Position numbers and translations under genes: made by a program. A stretch of 64,000 nucleotides of DNA from Clostridia bacterium (GTDB lineage Bacteria; Bacillota; Clostridia; Christensenellales; Aristaeellaceae), in the NCBI GenBank assembly GCA_017512985.1, contig JAFWEJ010000015.1:62001-126000 (forward strand), given 5' to 3'. Shown here one piece after another: positions 9,383 through 17,797 of this stretch. Numbering within the stretch: position 1 is the first letter of the stretch; every line of letters starts with the position of its first letter. Under the pieces are notes generated by a model. It did not search any database. It was given only the letters and a program-made list of their open reading frames with translations, and had not been told where the DNA came from.

Positions 9383-9408
9383 ACGTGACCTTGTCGGAGG
9401 AAAAAACG

Positions 9409-10401
9409 GTGAACGTGTTCGCGAACCCGGTGACACGCCGGGAAGGATCTGTCTTTGACCGGCGCACGCTGCTGCGGACCGAAGGAACGGTTTATGTCAT
9501 CGGCGCGGTGAACATGGACCTGTCCGGCACGCCCGCGGGCTCCCTGCGCCCAGGAGACTCCAATCCCGGACGGATCACGCTTTCTCCCGGCGGCGTGGGC
9601 CGCAACATTGCCGAAAACCTGCGCCTGCTCGGCCGCAAGGTTTCCCTGATCACGATCATGGGCGAGGATACCTACGCCGGTGTGATCCGGGAACACTGCC
9701 TGAACGCCGGGATCGACCTGCAGTACAGTTTCACCGATCCGATGGGCCGGACTTCCGCCTATCTGTGCGTCAACGAACAGAACGGCGACCTGAATGTGGC
9801 GGTTTCAGACATGGCCATCTGCGATGAACTGACCCCGGCAAAGCTGGAACCGCTGCTGCCGGTCCTGAACCACGGAAGCATGGTGGTGGCGGACGCAAAC
9901 CTGCCGGAGGAAACCCTGGCCTGGATCGCGAAAAACGTTACTGTGCCGGTCGCGGCGGATCCGGTCTCCGTGGCCAAGGCGCCGCGGCTGCTCCCGCTGC
10001 TTTCGAAACTGACGCTGATCAAGCCGAATGTTCCGGAGGCGGAACTGCTGACCGGCATGGAGATCCGGGGCGATCTGAACCTGAGCCGCGCGGCGGACGC
10101 GCTACACCGCCTGGGCGTAAAGCGGGTTTATATCTCGCTCGGAGCCCGGGGCGTATGGGCGGACGACGCCCGGGAGGGCGGCATGCTGCTGCCCTGCGCG
10201 CCCTGCACAATCGTCAACACGACAGGCTGCGGAGACGCCTTTGTGGCAGCCGCAGCGGACGCGTACCTGAACGGACTTGGCACCATGGAGGCTGCCAGGC
10301 GGGCGCTGGCCGCTTCGGCGATCTGCGCGGAGGATCCGGCGGCGGTCAGTTCCCGGCTGTCGCAGGAGGCCATTGAAATGAAACTGAGTTTGCCGATGTA
10401 A
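9409..10401 (+). CDS. psuK: PfkB-family sugar kinase, probable pseudouridine kinase
   Basis: 330 residues from the chosen GTG. This start has CGGAGG 8 bp upstream, whereas the longer reading frame from 9361 would begin inside the gpmI terminator hairpin. Ribokinase-fold motifs are present: VIGAVNMDLSGT, SPGGVGRNIAENLRLLG (sugar binding) and VNTTGCGDAFVAA (anion hole and catalytic Asp). The adjacent psuG, 5 bp downstream, makes pseudouridine the likely substrate: phosphorylation to pseudouridine 5'-phosphate before glycosidic cleavage. The N-terminal helix-turn-helix domain of some PsuK proteins is not evident. Confidence 0.85.
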   Translation: MNVFANPVTRREGSVFDRRTLLRTEGTVYVIGAVNMDLSGTPAGSLRPGDSNPGRITLSPGGVGRNIAENLRLLGRKVSLITIMGEDTYAGVIREHCLNAGIDLQYSFTDPMGRTSAYLCVNEQNGDLNVAVSDMAICDELTPAKLEPLLPVLNHGSMVVADANLPEETLAWIAKNVTVPVAADPVSVAKAPRLLPLLSKLTLIKPNVPEAELLTGMEIRGDLNLSRAADALHRLGVKRVYISLGARGVWADDAREGGMLLPCAPCTIVNTTGCGDAFVAAAADAYLNGLGTMEAARRALAASAICAEDPAAVSSRLSQEAIEMKLSLPM

Positions 10402-10406
10402 GGAGC

Positions 10407-11333
10407 ATGAATATGCAGAATCTTGAAAAGTATCTTTCCGTATCCCCTGAAGTGAAGCAGGCGCTGGCAGAGAACAGGCCTGTGGTCGCCCTGGAGTCGA
10501 CAATCATTTCCCACGGCATGCCGTATCCCCAGAATGTGGAGACGGCGATGAATGTGGAAAAGATCATCCGGGAGAACGGCGCCGTGCCCGCTACGATCGC
10601 AATCATCCGGGGAAAGATCACCGTGGGCTGTATGCCGGAGCAGATCGAATACCTGGGCAAAAAAGGCCTGGCGGTGACCAAGGCCAGCCGGCGCGACCTG
10701 CCTGTGCTGCTGATGCGCGGGGAGGACGGCGCAACCACCGTGACCACGACCATGATCGGCGCGGCACTGGCGGGCATCCGGGTTTTTGCCACCGGCGGGA
10801 CTGGCGGCGTGCACCGCGGCGCGGAAACGACGATGGATATTTCCGCAGACCTGGAGGAACTGGCGCAGACGCCGGTGATGGTCATCTGCGCGGGCGCCAA
10901 GAGCATCCTGGACCTGGGGCTGACGCTGGAATACCTGGAGACGCACGGCGTGCCAGTTATCGGCTACGGGACGGAAGAGCTTCCGGCGTTCTACACCCGT
11001 TCTTCCGGCTTTAAGGTGGATTACCGCCTGGATACGCCCCGGGAGATCGCGGACGCTTTCCGGGTGAAACTGGACTGCGGCCTGCAGGGCGGCATGCTGG
11101 TGACCAACCCGATTCCGGAGGAATACTCCATGGATCCGGACTATATCAACAAAAACATCGACGACGCCATCGCGGAGTGCGAACGCCTGGGAATTCACGG
11201 CAAACAGACCACGCCGTACCTGCTGGACAAGATCCAGAAACTGACCGGCGGCGACTCCCTGAAAGCGAATATCCAGCTGGTGTACAATAACGCAAAACTC
11301 GGTGCGAAGATCGCCGGGGAACTGTGCAAGTGA
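10407..11333 (+). CDS. psuG: pseudouridine-5'-phosphate glycosidase
   Basis: 308 residues, typical for PsuG (IndA family). It cleaves the C-C glycosidic bond of pseudouridine 5'-phosphate to uracil and ribose 5-phosphate in RNA-base salvage. Family blocks visible: PVVALESTIISHGMPYPQN at the N terminus, GKITVGCMPEQIEYL, TTTMIGAALAGIRVFATGGTGGVHRG, and GMLVTNPIPEEYSMD. An upstream ATG-AAT-ATG offers two starts; the first follows AAGGAG closely. Coupled to the kinase gene 5 bp before it. Confidence 0.95.
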   Translation: MNMQNLEKYLSVSPEVKQALAENRPVVALESTIISHGMPYPQNVETAMNVEKIIRENGAVPATIAIIRGKITVGCMPEQIEYLGKKGLAVTKASRRDLPVLLMRGEDGATTVTTTMIGAALAGIRVFATGGTGGVHRGAETTMDISADLEELAQTPVMVICAGAKSILDLGLTLEYLETHGVPVIGYGTEELPAFYTRSSGFKVDYRLDTPREIADAFRVKLDCGLQGGMLVTNPIPEEYSMDPDYINKNIDDAIAECERLGIHGKQTTPYLLDKIQKLTGGDSLKANIQLVYNNAKLGAKIAGELCK

Positions 11334-11346
11334 AAGGAGAATAACC

Positions 11347-12135
11347 ATGGCATTTTTCCAGATTCAGTTTTTCTCCGCGGCGCTGAACGTCGCATCCACC
11401 GTGAATGTGATTATGCCGGAGGCAAACCAGGGCATCGGCATGGGCGCGTCCAAGGATGAACGGCTGCCGAAGGTGCTTTACCTGCTGCACGGATACAGCG
11501 ACGACCATTCCATCTGGACGCGGCGGACTTCCGTGGAACGGTACGCGGCGAACCACAATCTGGCGGTTATCATGCCGGCGGTGAACCACAGCTTCTACTG
11601 CAATGAAGCCTTCGGGGAAAAATACTGGGATTATGTGTGCGATGAACTGCCGAGGACAATGCGCCGTTTCCTGCGGCTGAGCGACAAGCCGGAGGACACT
11701 TATGTGGCCGGACTGAGCATGGGCGGCTACGGCGCGATGCGGCTGGCGCTGACTTATCCGGAACGCTTTGCCGGCGCCGCATCCTTCAGCGGCGCGGTGG
11801 ACCTGGAAACCGTATTCTACCAGCGGCATCTCGGCACCGAGATCGACCGGGTATTCGGGGACCGGAAGGAGATCAAAGGAACGGAATTCGACCTGTTCCA
11901 TCTGATGACGAAGAACGCGAACGCCGCGCATAAGCCCTGGCTGTATGTCAGCTGCGGCACGAAGGATTTTCTCTTTGACCAGCACAAGGCGTTTGTTCCG
12001 GAACTGAGGAAAAACGGCTGGGACGTGATGAGCCACGAAGAGCCGGACGCCGTTCATGAATGGGGATTCTGGGACGACCAGATCAAAGCGTTTATTGAAC
12101 TGATCTATGCAAGGGAAGAACTGGACAGGGATTGA
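11347..12135 (+). CDS. alpha/beta hydrolase, esterase D/acetylesterase-like
   Basis: 262 residues from the ATG after AAAGGAGA (11333-11340); an upstream in-frame extension has no ribosome binding site. It has the esterase D/putative esterase fold: KVLYLLHGYSDDHSIW near 40, nucleophile elbow GLSMGGYGAM (Ser 124), a SCGTKDFLF acid region and catalytic His in VHEWGFWD near 240. No signal peptide, so cytosolic. Family members hydrolyse acetylated xylo-oligosaccharides, feruloyl esters or S-formylglutathione. With xylanases in the window the first is attractive but unproven. Its stop codon overlaps the next promoter. Confidence 0.85.
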   Translation: MAFFQIQFFSAALNVASTVNVIMPEANQGIGMGASKDERLPKVLYLLHGYSDDHSIWTRRTSVERYAANHNLAVIMPAVNHSFYCNEAFGEKYWDYVCDELPRTMRRFLRLSDKPEDTYVAGLSMGGYGAMRLALTYPERFAGAASFSGAVDLETVFYQRHLGTEIDRVFGDRKEIKGTEFDLFHLMTKNANAAHKPWLYVSCGTKDFLFDQHKAFVPELRKNGWDVMSHEEPDAVHEWGFWDDQIKAFIELIYAREELDRD

Positions 12136-12160
12136 CGGACGGGGAAGAAAACCCTATAAT
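12132..12160 (+). promoter_or_regulatory. promoter of the FMN riboswitch-ribU transcript
   Basis: TTGACG (12132-12137), 17-bp spacer, TATAAT (12155-12160). The -35 overlaps the stop codon of the upstream esterase. It is followed within 30 nt by the riboswitch aptamer. Confidence 0.82.
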
Positions 12161-12188
12161 ATGTCCGTACATTGCGTACCGCTTAAAG

Positions 12189-12303
12189 CTTCTTCGGGGA
12201 CGGGTGAAATTCCCTACCGGCGGTAAAGCCCGCGAACTGAGCCAAGCTCAGCCGATCCGGTGTGATTCCGGGGCCGACAGTACAGTCTGGATGAGAGAAG
12301 AAC
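12189..12303 (+). promoter_or_regulatory. FMN riboswitch (RFN element)
   Basis: All conserved blocks of the RFN aptamer can be read in order: CTTC...GGGGACGGGTGAAATTCCC, TACCGGCGGTAAAGCCCGCGA, a variable hairpin CTGAGC...GCTCAG, CCGGTGTGATTCCGG, GCCGACAGTACAGTCTGGATG and closing GAGAGAAG. It precedes a riboflavin transporter, the usual target. FMN binding is expected to lower ribU expression. Confidence 0.96.
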
Positions 12304-12315
12304 GGAACAGAGATA

Positions 12316-12394
12316 ATAATGCGCGCCTGCGCACAATGCTCTCCGCCTCCTTGAAGCAAGAATTGAAGTTGCTTTAAGGAGGCGCGCGCATTAT
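12316..12394 (+). promoter_or_regulatory. long hairpin in the ribU expression platform
   Basis: Outer stem ATAATGCGCGC (12316-12326) pairs with GCGCGCATTAT (12384-12394). Inner stem GCCTCCTTGAAGCAA (12345-12359) pairs with TTGCTTTAAGGAGGC (12369-12383) through a 9-nt loop. No U tract follows; instead AAAGGAGGG, the ribU ribosome binding site, begins at 12396. The GCCTCCTT strand could also pair with that site, suggesting control of translation rather than termination. Confidence 0.7.
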
Positions 12395-12411
12395 AAAGGA
12401 GGGCTTGAACG

Positions 12412-13005
12412 ATGACAAGCACAACCAAATCCCGGCTTTCCGTAGCTACGATGACCCGTATCGCTATTCTGGCGGCGGCGGCATCCATCCTTTTCCTGAT
12501 CGAGATTCCGATCGTTGCGTTCTACAAACTGGACCTGTCCAATATTCCGGTGCTTCTGGGTGCCTTTTCCATGGGCCCGATTCCGGGTGTGATCATCCTG
12601 GCGCTCAAGAGCGCCATCGGCCTGCTGCATTCTTCCAGCGCCGGTGTCGGCGAGCTGGCGGATTTTGTAATGGGCGCCGCACTGATTATTCCGGCTTCGG
12701 TTATCTATCACCGGAACAAGAGCCGGAAGAACGCGATCGTTGGTATGGCAATCGGCACGATCTGCATGGTGATTGTCGGCGTGCTGATGAACAAGTGGGT
12801 TATGCTGCCTTTCTATATGGGCGCATTCCACATGGATATGGACGGTATCATCAAGGCTGCGGGTGTGGCCGGCGTGGACAGCGAGTGGAAACTGCTGCTG
12901 CTGGTAACCGGACCGTTTAACCTGCTGAAAGGCGTCGTACTCAGCATTGTAACGGCGCTGATCTATAAGCCGCTTTCTCCGATTCTGCACGGAAAAATGA
13001 GGTAA
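12412..13005 (+). CDS. ribU: riboflavin ECF transporter substrate-binding (S) component
   Basis: 197 residues and about six membrane segments. The pattern matches RibU: a loop with LDLSNIPVLLGAFSMGPIPGVIILALKS after the first helix and KWVMLPFYMGAF in the middle. It captures riboflavin and works with the shared EcfT-EcfA module encoded elsewhere. The upstream FMN riboswitch independently supports the assignment. Ribosome binding site AAAGGAGG at 12396-12403. The neighbour rqcH starts 7 bp later but is not functionally related. Confidence 0.93.
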   Translation: MTSTTKSRLSVATMTRIAILAAAASILFLIEIPIVAFYKLDLSNIPVLLGAFSMGPIPGVIILALKSAIGLLHSSSAGVGELADFVMGAALIIPASVIYHRNKSRKNAIVGMAIGTICMVIVGVLMNKWVMLPFYMGAFHMDMDGIIKAAGVAGVDSEWKLLLLVTGPFNLLKGVVLSIVTALIYKPLSPILHGKMR

Positions 13006-13011
13006 AAGACG

Positions 13012-14751
13012 ATGCCGATGGACGGGCTGACGGTGGGTTTTGCCGCCAGGGAACTGAATGAGACGCTTCGGGGCGGGCGGATCGATAAGATTACGCAGCC
13101 GGAGCGGGATACAGTGGTGCTGGTGATCCGCGCGGGAGGCGCGAATCACCGGCTTCTTCTGTGCGCCTCACCGAACAATGCCCGGATTCATCTGACCATG
13201 GGAACGTATTCCAATCCGCTGGAACCGCCGACCCTCTGCATGCTGATGCGCAAGCAGCTGACCGGCGCACGGATTACGGAGATCCGCCAGGTCGGCGGGG
13301 ACCGGATTGTCCATGTGGATATGGACGCTGTTAACGAACTGGGAGACCATGTGCTCCGCCGCCTTGTGCTGGAGATCATGGGCCGCCATTCCAACCTGCT
13401 CCTGCTGGACGAACAGGACCGGATCCTGGAAGCGACCCGGCATGTGAACCCGGAGATGAGCCGTGTCCGGCAAATCCAGCCCGGCATGGCTTACCTGCCG
13501 CCGCCCGCCCAGGACAAGCTGGATCCCGGCACGCTGACGGAAGAAACACTCTATGCGCGTCTGAGCGCGCTGCCGGCGGGAAAACTCAGCCGCGCGCTGG
13601 CGGACACCGTAACAGGCCTGAGCCGCGCTTCGGCGGAGGAACTGGCCTGCCGGGTGCTGCAGGGCGGAGAATGGCCGGATGACCTGAAAGACGCCTGCAA
13701 ACGCCTGGCTGACCTGCTGCGCAGGCTGCCGGGTATGGCGGACGCACGGGTACTTTTCAATGAGAACGGCGAGGCGGAGGATGTTTATCCCTTCCCGTAC
13801 CTGTCCGAACGGACGGACGCCCAGCGGCCATACAGGACCCTCAGCGAAGCGCTGGAAGTCTACTATGGCACACGGGATGTGCGGGAGCGGCTGAACCAGC
13901 GGAGCGCCTCCATGATCCGGATGCTGAAGGGACAGATGGAACGCTGCCAGCGGAAACTGGCGATGCAGCTGGAAGAACTGTCTTCCGCCGAGCGGATGGA
14001 AGAATACCGCCGGATGGGCGAAGCGATCAACGCGAACCTGTATCAGCTGAAGAAGGGCATGACGGAAGCGACGCTGACGGACTGGAACAATCCGGAAGGC
14101 GGAACGATCACCGTACCCCTGGATATCAGACTGACGCCGGGACAGAACGCCCAGAAGTACTTCAAAAAGTACCAGAAGGCGCGGTCCGCCCGGGAGATCG
14201 CGGCGCAGCAGCGGGACAAGACCCTGGAGGAGATCGACTACCTGGAGGGCATGCTGCTGGACGTGGACAAGTGCGTCGGGGAGAGCGAGCTGGAAGAGAT
14301 CCGGCAGGAACTGGTGCGCACCGGCTATATGAAAAAGACGACCAGCCGACGCCAGCAGCGGCAGCTGCCCCAGAGCAAACCCTACCGCTACCAGTCTGAG
14401 GACGGGATCGAAATCCTGGTCGGGAAAAACGCCGCGCAGAACGACCGCATTACCCTCGGCGCGAAACCGGGGGAGATGTGGCTCCACGCCAAGGATATGC
14501 CGGGCAGCCATGTGATCATCTGCGCGGAAGGGGAGATCCCCCAGGCCACGATGAAACAGGCGGCGCTGCTGGCAGCATGGTACAGCAAGGGCCAGAGAAG
14601 CTCTACGGTGCCGGTGGACTATACGCTGAAAAAGTATGTGAAAAAACCTTCCGGGGCAGCGCCCGGAAGGGTGATCTATACGCACCAGAAGACGGCGTAT
14701 ATGACGCCGGAGGAAGATGAGATCAAAGGGATCAGGCTTGTGGAAGCCTGA
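13012..14751 (+). CDS. rqcH: Rqc2/NFACT family ribosome-quality-control protein RqcH
   Basis: 579 residues, the normal length. NFACT-N domain begins MPMDGLTVGFAARELNETLRG (long called fibronectin-binding protein). A helical coiled-coil middle (about 300-425) is followed by the C-terminal NFACT-R domain with ILVGKNAAQNDRITLG and MWLHAKDMPGSHVII. RqcH binds split 50S subunits carrying peptidyl-tRNA and recruits tRNA-Ala to add alanine tails that target stalled nascent chains for degradation. Cytosolic. A TTCCGGG-type ribosome binding site is not evident, so translational coupling to ribU is likely. The end of the gene forms half of a terminator. Confidence 0.95.
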   Translation: MPMDGLTVGFAARELNETLRGGRIDKITQPERDTVVLVIRAGGANHRLLLCASPNNARIHLTMGTYSNPLEPPTLCMLMRKQLTGARITEIRQVGGDRIVHVDMDAVNELGDHVLRRLVLEIMGRHSNLLLLDEQDRILEATRHVNPEMSRVRQIQPGMAYLPPPAQDKLDPGTLTEETLYARLSALPAGKLSRALADTVTGLSRASAEELACRVLQGGEWPDDLKDACKRLADLLRRLPGMADARVLFNENGEAEDVYPFPYLSERTDAQRPYRTLSEALEVYYGTRDVRERLNQRSASMIRMLKGQMERCQRKLAMQLEELSSAERMEEYRRMGEAINANLYQLKKGMTEATLTDWNNPEGGTITVPLDIRLTPGQNAQKYFKKYQKARSAREIAAQQRDKTLEEIDYLEGMLLDVDKCVGESELEEIRQELVRTGYMKKTTSRRQQRQLPQSKPYRYQSEDGIEILVGKNAAQNDRITLGAKPGEMWLHAKDMPGSHVIICAEGEIPQATMKQAALLAAWYSKGQRSSTVPVDYTLKKYVKKPSGAAPGRVIYTHQKTAYMTPEEDEIKGIRLVEA

Positions 14752-14766
14752 TCCCTTGCTTTTATT
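14726..14766 (+). terminator. terminator built into the end of rqcH
   Basis: Perfect 14-bp inverted repeat AAGGGATCAGGCTT (14726-14739) / AAGCCTGATCCCTT (14744-14757) with loop GTGG, then GCTTTTATT. It includes the last coding bases and stop codon of rqcH and abuts the stop codon of the convergent xylanase. Confidence 0.8.
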
Positions 14767-15991
14767 CGCCTTTGAGGGTGTGGTAGACGGCGTCGAAGCA
14801 GGTTTTGATCTTGTAGTTGATGGTCAGGAGGCAGCCGTAGGGGCTGTTCATTTTATAGACATAGTTGTCTTTCTGGTTCGGATTGGCGTCGACCAGGCCC
14901 CAGATGCATACGGCGGTCAGGGGCGCTTTTTCCTCTGTGTTCGCTTTCATGAAAACATCGCTGAACAGTTTGGAATAGAAGGCATCGTGTTCCGCGACCC
15001 TGGTCTTGTCAAAGTTGCGGACAGCCATCTCGGTCAGCTGTACCTCGAGGCCCAGCTGGGCGTATGTGCTGATGGACAGCTTCACATTGGAGATGATGGA
15101 CTGGTCCAGGCAGCCGTTCTGGGTGCCGTATCCGCCCATATACCCCTGCATGCCCATGCCGTCGATCAGGGTACGGGGATTGCCTTCCTCATCCGTCGCG
15201 TAGGCCTGGATGCTCTTTACCAGCGCGCAGGCGGCTTCGCGCTTTTCCGCGAAGAACAGGTTATAGTCATTGTAGAACAGTTTGATATCCGCGCCGAGCC
15301 GGTCCACGGTATTCCGCGCGCAAAGGAAGGCGTACTCCACATAATCGTCGCCGACGTATGCCTGGAACATGTTTTTTCCGCCGTCCCGCACGATCCGGAT
15401 ATGGCGGGGGTCATTTGCGCGCCAGTCAGAGGCGCTGTCGCCGATCGCTTCATTGACGACGTCCCAGCAGTAGATGACGCCGGGGAATTTCTCCTCAAAA
15501 TGCGAGATGACCTGGTCGATATAGGATGCCAGGCGCACACGGTTGGTTTCTTGGGACGCGAAGGGCTTCTTTTCATCATAATCCTCATGGAAGAACCAGG
15601 GATACTGCATTACGGCATCCCATACCAGCACGTGTCCGCGGACGCCGATGCCATGCTTCTGGGCCCAGGCGACCATCTTGTCCGCGTTGGTGTAATCCAT
15701 CCGGGGCATTCCGTCATCGGAGGATTTGCAGCGGGCCTGGTTCAGCAGGGAATATGCTTTGGTCTCGTTGGTGCAGGTCACGGAATTGAAATGGCGGGCC
15801 AGGAAATTCATATAGGCAGCGTTGTTCATATCCCAGATGCCGAAACAGCCGCCCAGTTTGAACCCGTAGGGTTCGGCCAGGGTCCAGAGCGGATCGTAAT
15901 CCTCGGAGACCGTGCCGGCTTCTTCCGCCACGGAAAGCAGGGGCAGCAGGCAGATCAGGAGCGCAACAGCCAGGGAAAACAGTTTTTTCAT
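14762..15991 (-). CDS. secreted GH10 endo-1,4-beta-xylanase
   Basis: 409 residues. Signal peptide with hydrophobic core LFSLAVALLICLLPLLSVA (cleavage near residue 22). The remainder is one GH10 barrel: HFNSVTCTNETK, VRGHVLVWDAV with the substrate His-Trp region, YCWDVVNEA with acid/base Glu 181, and EVQLTEMAV with nucleophile Glu 321. IWGLVDANPN is near the end. No carbohydrate-binding module or anchor is seen, so it should be released to degrade xylan backbone. AAGGAGG 9 bp upstream on its strand. It may share a transcript with the kinase upstream only by read-through, since a terminator separates them. Confidence 0.95.
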   Translation of the reverse strand: MKKLFSLAVALLICLLPLLSVAEEAGTVSEDYDPLWTLAEPYGFKLGGCFGIWDMNNAAYMNFLARHFNSVTCTNETKAYSLLNQARCKSSDDGMPRMDYTNADKMVAWAQKHGIGVRGHVLVWDAVMQYPWFFHEDYDEKKPFASQETNRVRLASYIDQVISHFEEKFPGVIYCWDVVNEAIGDSASDWRANDPRHIRIVRDGGKNMFQAYVGDDYVEYAFLCARNTVDRLGADIKLFYNDYNLFFAEKREAACALVKSIQAYATDEEGNPRTLIDGMGMQGYMGGYGTQNGCLDQSIISNVKLSISTYAQLGLEVQLTEMAVRNFDKTRVAEHDAFYSKLFSDVFMKANTEEKAPLTAVCIWGLVDANPNQKDNYVYKMNSPYGCLLTINYKIKTCFDAVYHTLKGE

Positions 15992-16020
15992 CGATCAGGA
16001 ACCTCCTTAAAAGTACACAC

Positions 16021-16056
16021 AAAAATGATCCGGACACATTGTAAGGCCCGGATCAT
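16021..16056 (-). terminator. intrinsic terminator of the uridine kinase-like gene
   Basis: On the minus strand ATGATCCGG pairs with CCGGATCAT around a 14-nt loop, followed by TTTTTGTGTG. It lies just after the kinase stop and before the xylanase ribosome binding site. Confidence 0.78.
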
Positions 16057-16071
16057 GCTGTGTCAATCAAA

Positions 16072-17718
16072 TCAGACTTCTTCCATGGTGCATCCGCCGA
16101 TGAACTCACGCAGGAGGGAGAGCGGCGGGATCTCGTCGAGTACGGACTCGTCCACGTCCGGCAGGTAGTTCAGCGCCTTGATCAGGCGGCGGGAGAGCAG
16201 GTAGTTGGGAGAGGACGCAGGCACATCCTTCAGCAGGTTATAGGCATAGAGCTTCAGGATCGGCAGTTCATACTGGAGGGCCGTGTTGAACATGCTGTCC
16301 GCGTTTTCCTGATAGGTGAAGATGTATTTCTCTTCCGCGCTGCGGACCCTGGGCCACATCTCCAGCGTGGTCTCCGGCGGATAGCCGCGGAACTGGTTGT
16401 CGCGGACAATACGCCGCAGCAGGCGGACGTCCGTGGTGCGGATGCGGTTGTGGTCGTCCAGGTTCAGCACGGTCAGCGCGCTGGCAAAGATGCGGTAGAT
16501 TTCATCCGCCGGCAGGGTTTCGGATACCTGCGGGTTCAGCCCGTGGATGCCTTCGAGGATGATGATCTCGCCGGGGGCGAGGGTCGTGGGAGGCGTCAGG
16601 TAGTCCTTGGAACCGGAGACGAAGTCGAAGTTCGGCATGAACACTTCTTCGCCGTTGAGCAGCCCGGTCAGGCTGTCGGACAGGAGCTTCAGGTCCAGCG
16701 CGTCGATGGAATCGTAATCCTTTGTGCCGTCCACCTGCAGGGGCATGTCGTCCCGGTTGATGAAGAAGTCATCCATGGAGATCCGGCGGCAGGCGTGGCC
16801 GTACATCTGCAGGTGTACGCCGAGCCGCCCGGAGAAGGTGGTCTTGCCGCTGGAGGAAGGACCGGCCACCAGTACGATGTGCTTGTTCTGCTCGTGGATA
16901 TTTTTGGCGATCCTGTGAATGGCGGCTTCATGAAGCGCTTCGTTCACGCGGATGAAATTGCGGAGCTTTTTGTCCTCGATCATCTGGGAAAGGTCGGAGA
17001 CGTTTGTAACACCCAGGATCTCGCACCATTCGGCGCTCTGGTTGAAGATTTCGAGATGCTTCGGGCGGTATACGTAAGGCGCGGCGTGGTCAAAGTCCGC
17101 TCCGGCAGGCAGCTGGAGAACGAAACCGCCCCGCAGCTCGAACATGGTGAAGACCTTTACATAGCCGGTGGAAACGGTCATGGCGCCGTAGAAATATTCC
17201 CACATTCCGTCGATGCAGTACATGTTGAAATAGGGAACAGGGCGGTGCTTCAGCAGATTGACCTTGTCAGGCATCTGCTCTTCCTCGAAGTAGCGGATGG
17301 CATCATCCTTGGTCCAGCGTTTCTTTTCAAAGACCAGGTCCAGTTCCGCGATGCGGCGCATCTCATTTTCAATGCGTACGATGTCCTGGCGGTGCAGCTC
17401 GATGCCGGGCAGGCGGACAAACACGCCGTAACCGACGGAGTATTCGATCCGGACCCGTTGATAGGGGTAAAGATGGCGGAGGGCCAGCAGCATCACAAAG
17501 CGCAGGGAACGCTCATAGATCCGGCGGCCTTCCTCATTTTCCAGCGTCAGAGGAATCAGGGTACAGTCCTGGCGGAGCACGTCGTTCAGTTCGCAGACGA
17601 CGCCGCCGGACTGGGCCGCCAGGGTGCCCCTGGGGAAAGCGTCAAGCGCTTTCAGGCAATCCATGACGGTTGTGCCTTCCGGGAATTCCTTTTCGTTGTT
17701 CATGGAACGGATGATCAT
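16072..17718 (-). CDS. uridine kinase-like nucleoside kinase with N-terminal TGS-like region
   Basis: 548 residues. The N terminus (about 1-60) resembles a TGS/ubiquitin-like fold, followed by a threonyl-tRNA-synthetase-like second domain (about 65-190, HLYPYQRVRIEYSVGYGVFV). The C-terminal half is a P-loop kinase of the uridine kinase/phosphoribulokinase group, with GPSSSGKTT at 286-294, MDDFFINRDDMP and IIILEGIHGLNP. This architecture is common in Firmicutes and annotated as nucleoside kinase; its substrate is usually given as uridine/cytidine but remains inferred. GGGAGG precedes the start. Cytosolic. Confidence 0.86.
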   Translation of the reverse strand: MIIRSMNNEKEFPEGTTVMDCLKALDAFPRGTLAAQSGGVVCELNDVLRQDCTLIPLTLENEEGRRIYERSLRFVMLLALRHLYPYQRVRIEYSVGYGVFVRLPGIELHRQDIVRIENEMRRIAELDLVFEKKRWTKDDAIRYFEEEQMPDKVNLLKHRPVPYFNMYCIDGMWEYFYGAMTVSTGYVKVFTMFELRGGFVLQLPAGADFDHAAPYVYRPKHLEIFNQSAEWCEILGVTNVSDLSQMIEDKKLRNFIRVNEALHEAAIHRIAKNIHEQNKHIVLVAGPSSSGKTTFSGRLGVHLQMYGHACRRISMDDFFINRDDMPLQVDGTKDYDSIDALDLKLLSDSLTGLLNGEEVFMPNFDFVSGSKDYLTPPTTLAPGEIIILEGIHGLNPQVSETLPADEIYRIFASALTVLNLDDHNRIRTTDVRLLRRIVRDNQFRGYPPETTLEMWPRVRSAEEKYIFTYQENADSMFNTALQYELPILKLYAYNLLKDVPASSPNYLLSRRLIKALNYLPDVDESVLDEIPPLSLLREFIGGCTMEEV

Positions 17719-17797
17719 ATACTGAACCTCCCATCAGAATGAAATCAGTTTATTCTGCATGAAGGAAGAAAACGATATGAAACTGTACGGATCCGGA

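Noticed and set aside
9361-9408. GTG at 9361 as the start of the PfkB kinase
   Set aside because: It lies inside the gpmI terminator stem without a ribosome binding site; GTG 9409 has CGGAGG.
13168-14685. 505-codon minus-strand frame across rqcH
   Set aside because: Antisense shadow with no recognisable motif; rqcH is certain.
14717-17742. Long plus-strand frames (483 and 560 codons) opposite the xylanase and uridine kinase-like genes
   Set aside because: Both lie antisense to well-supported genes, lack ribosome binding sites and family motifs.
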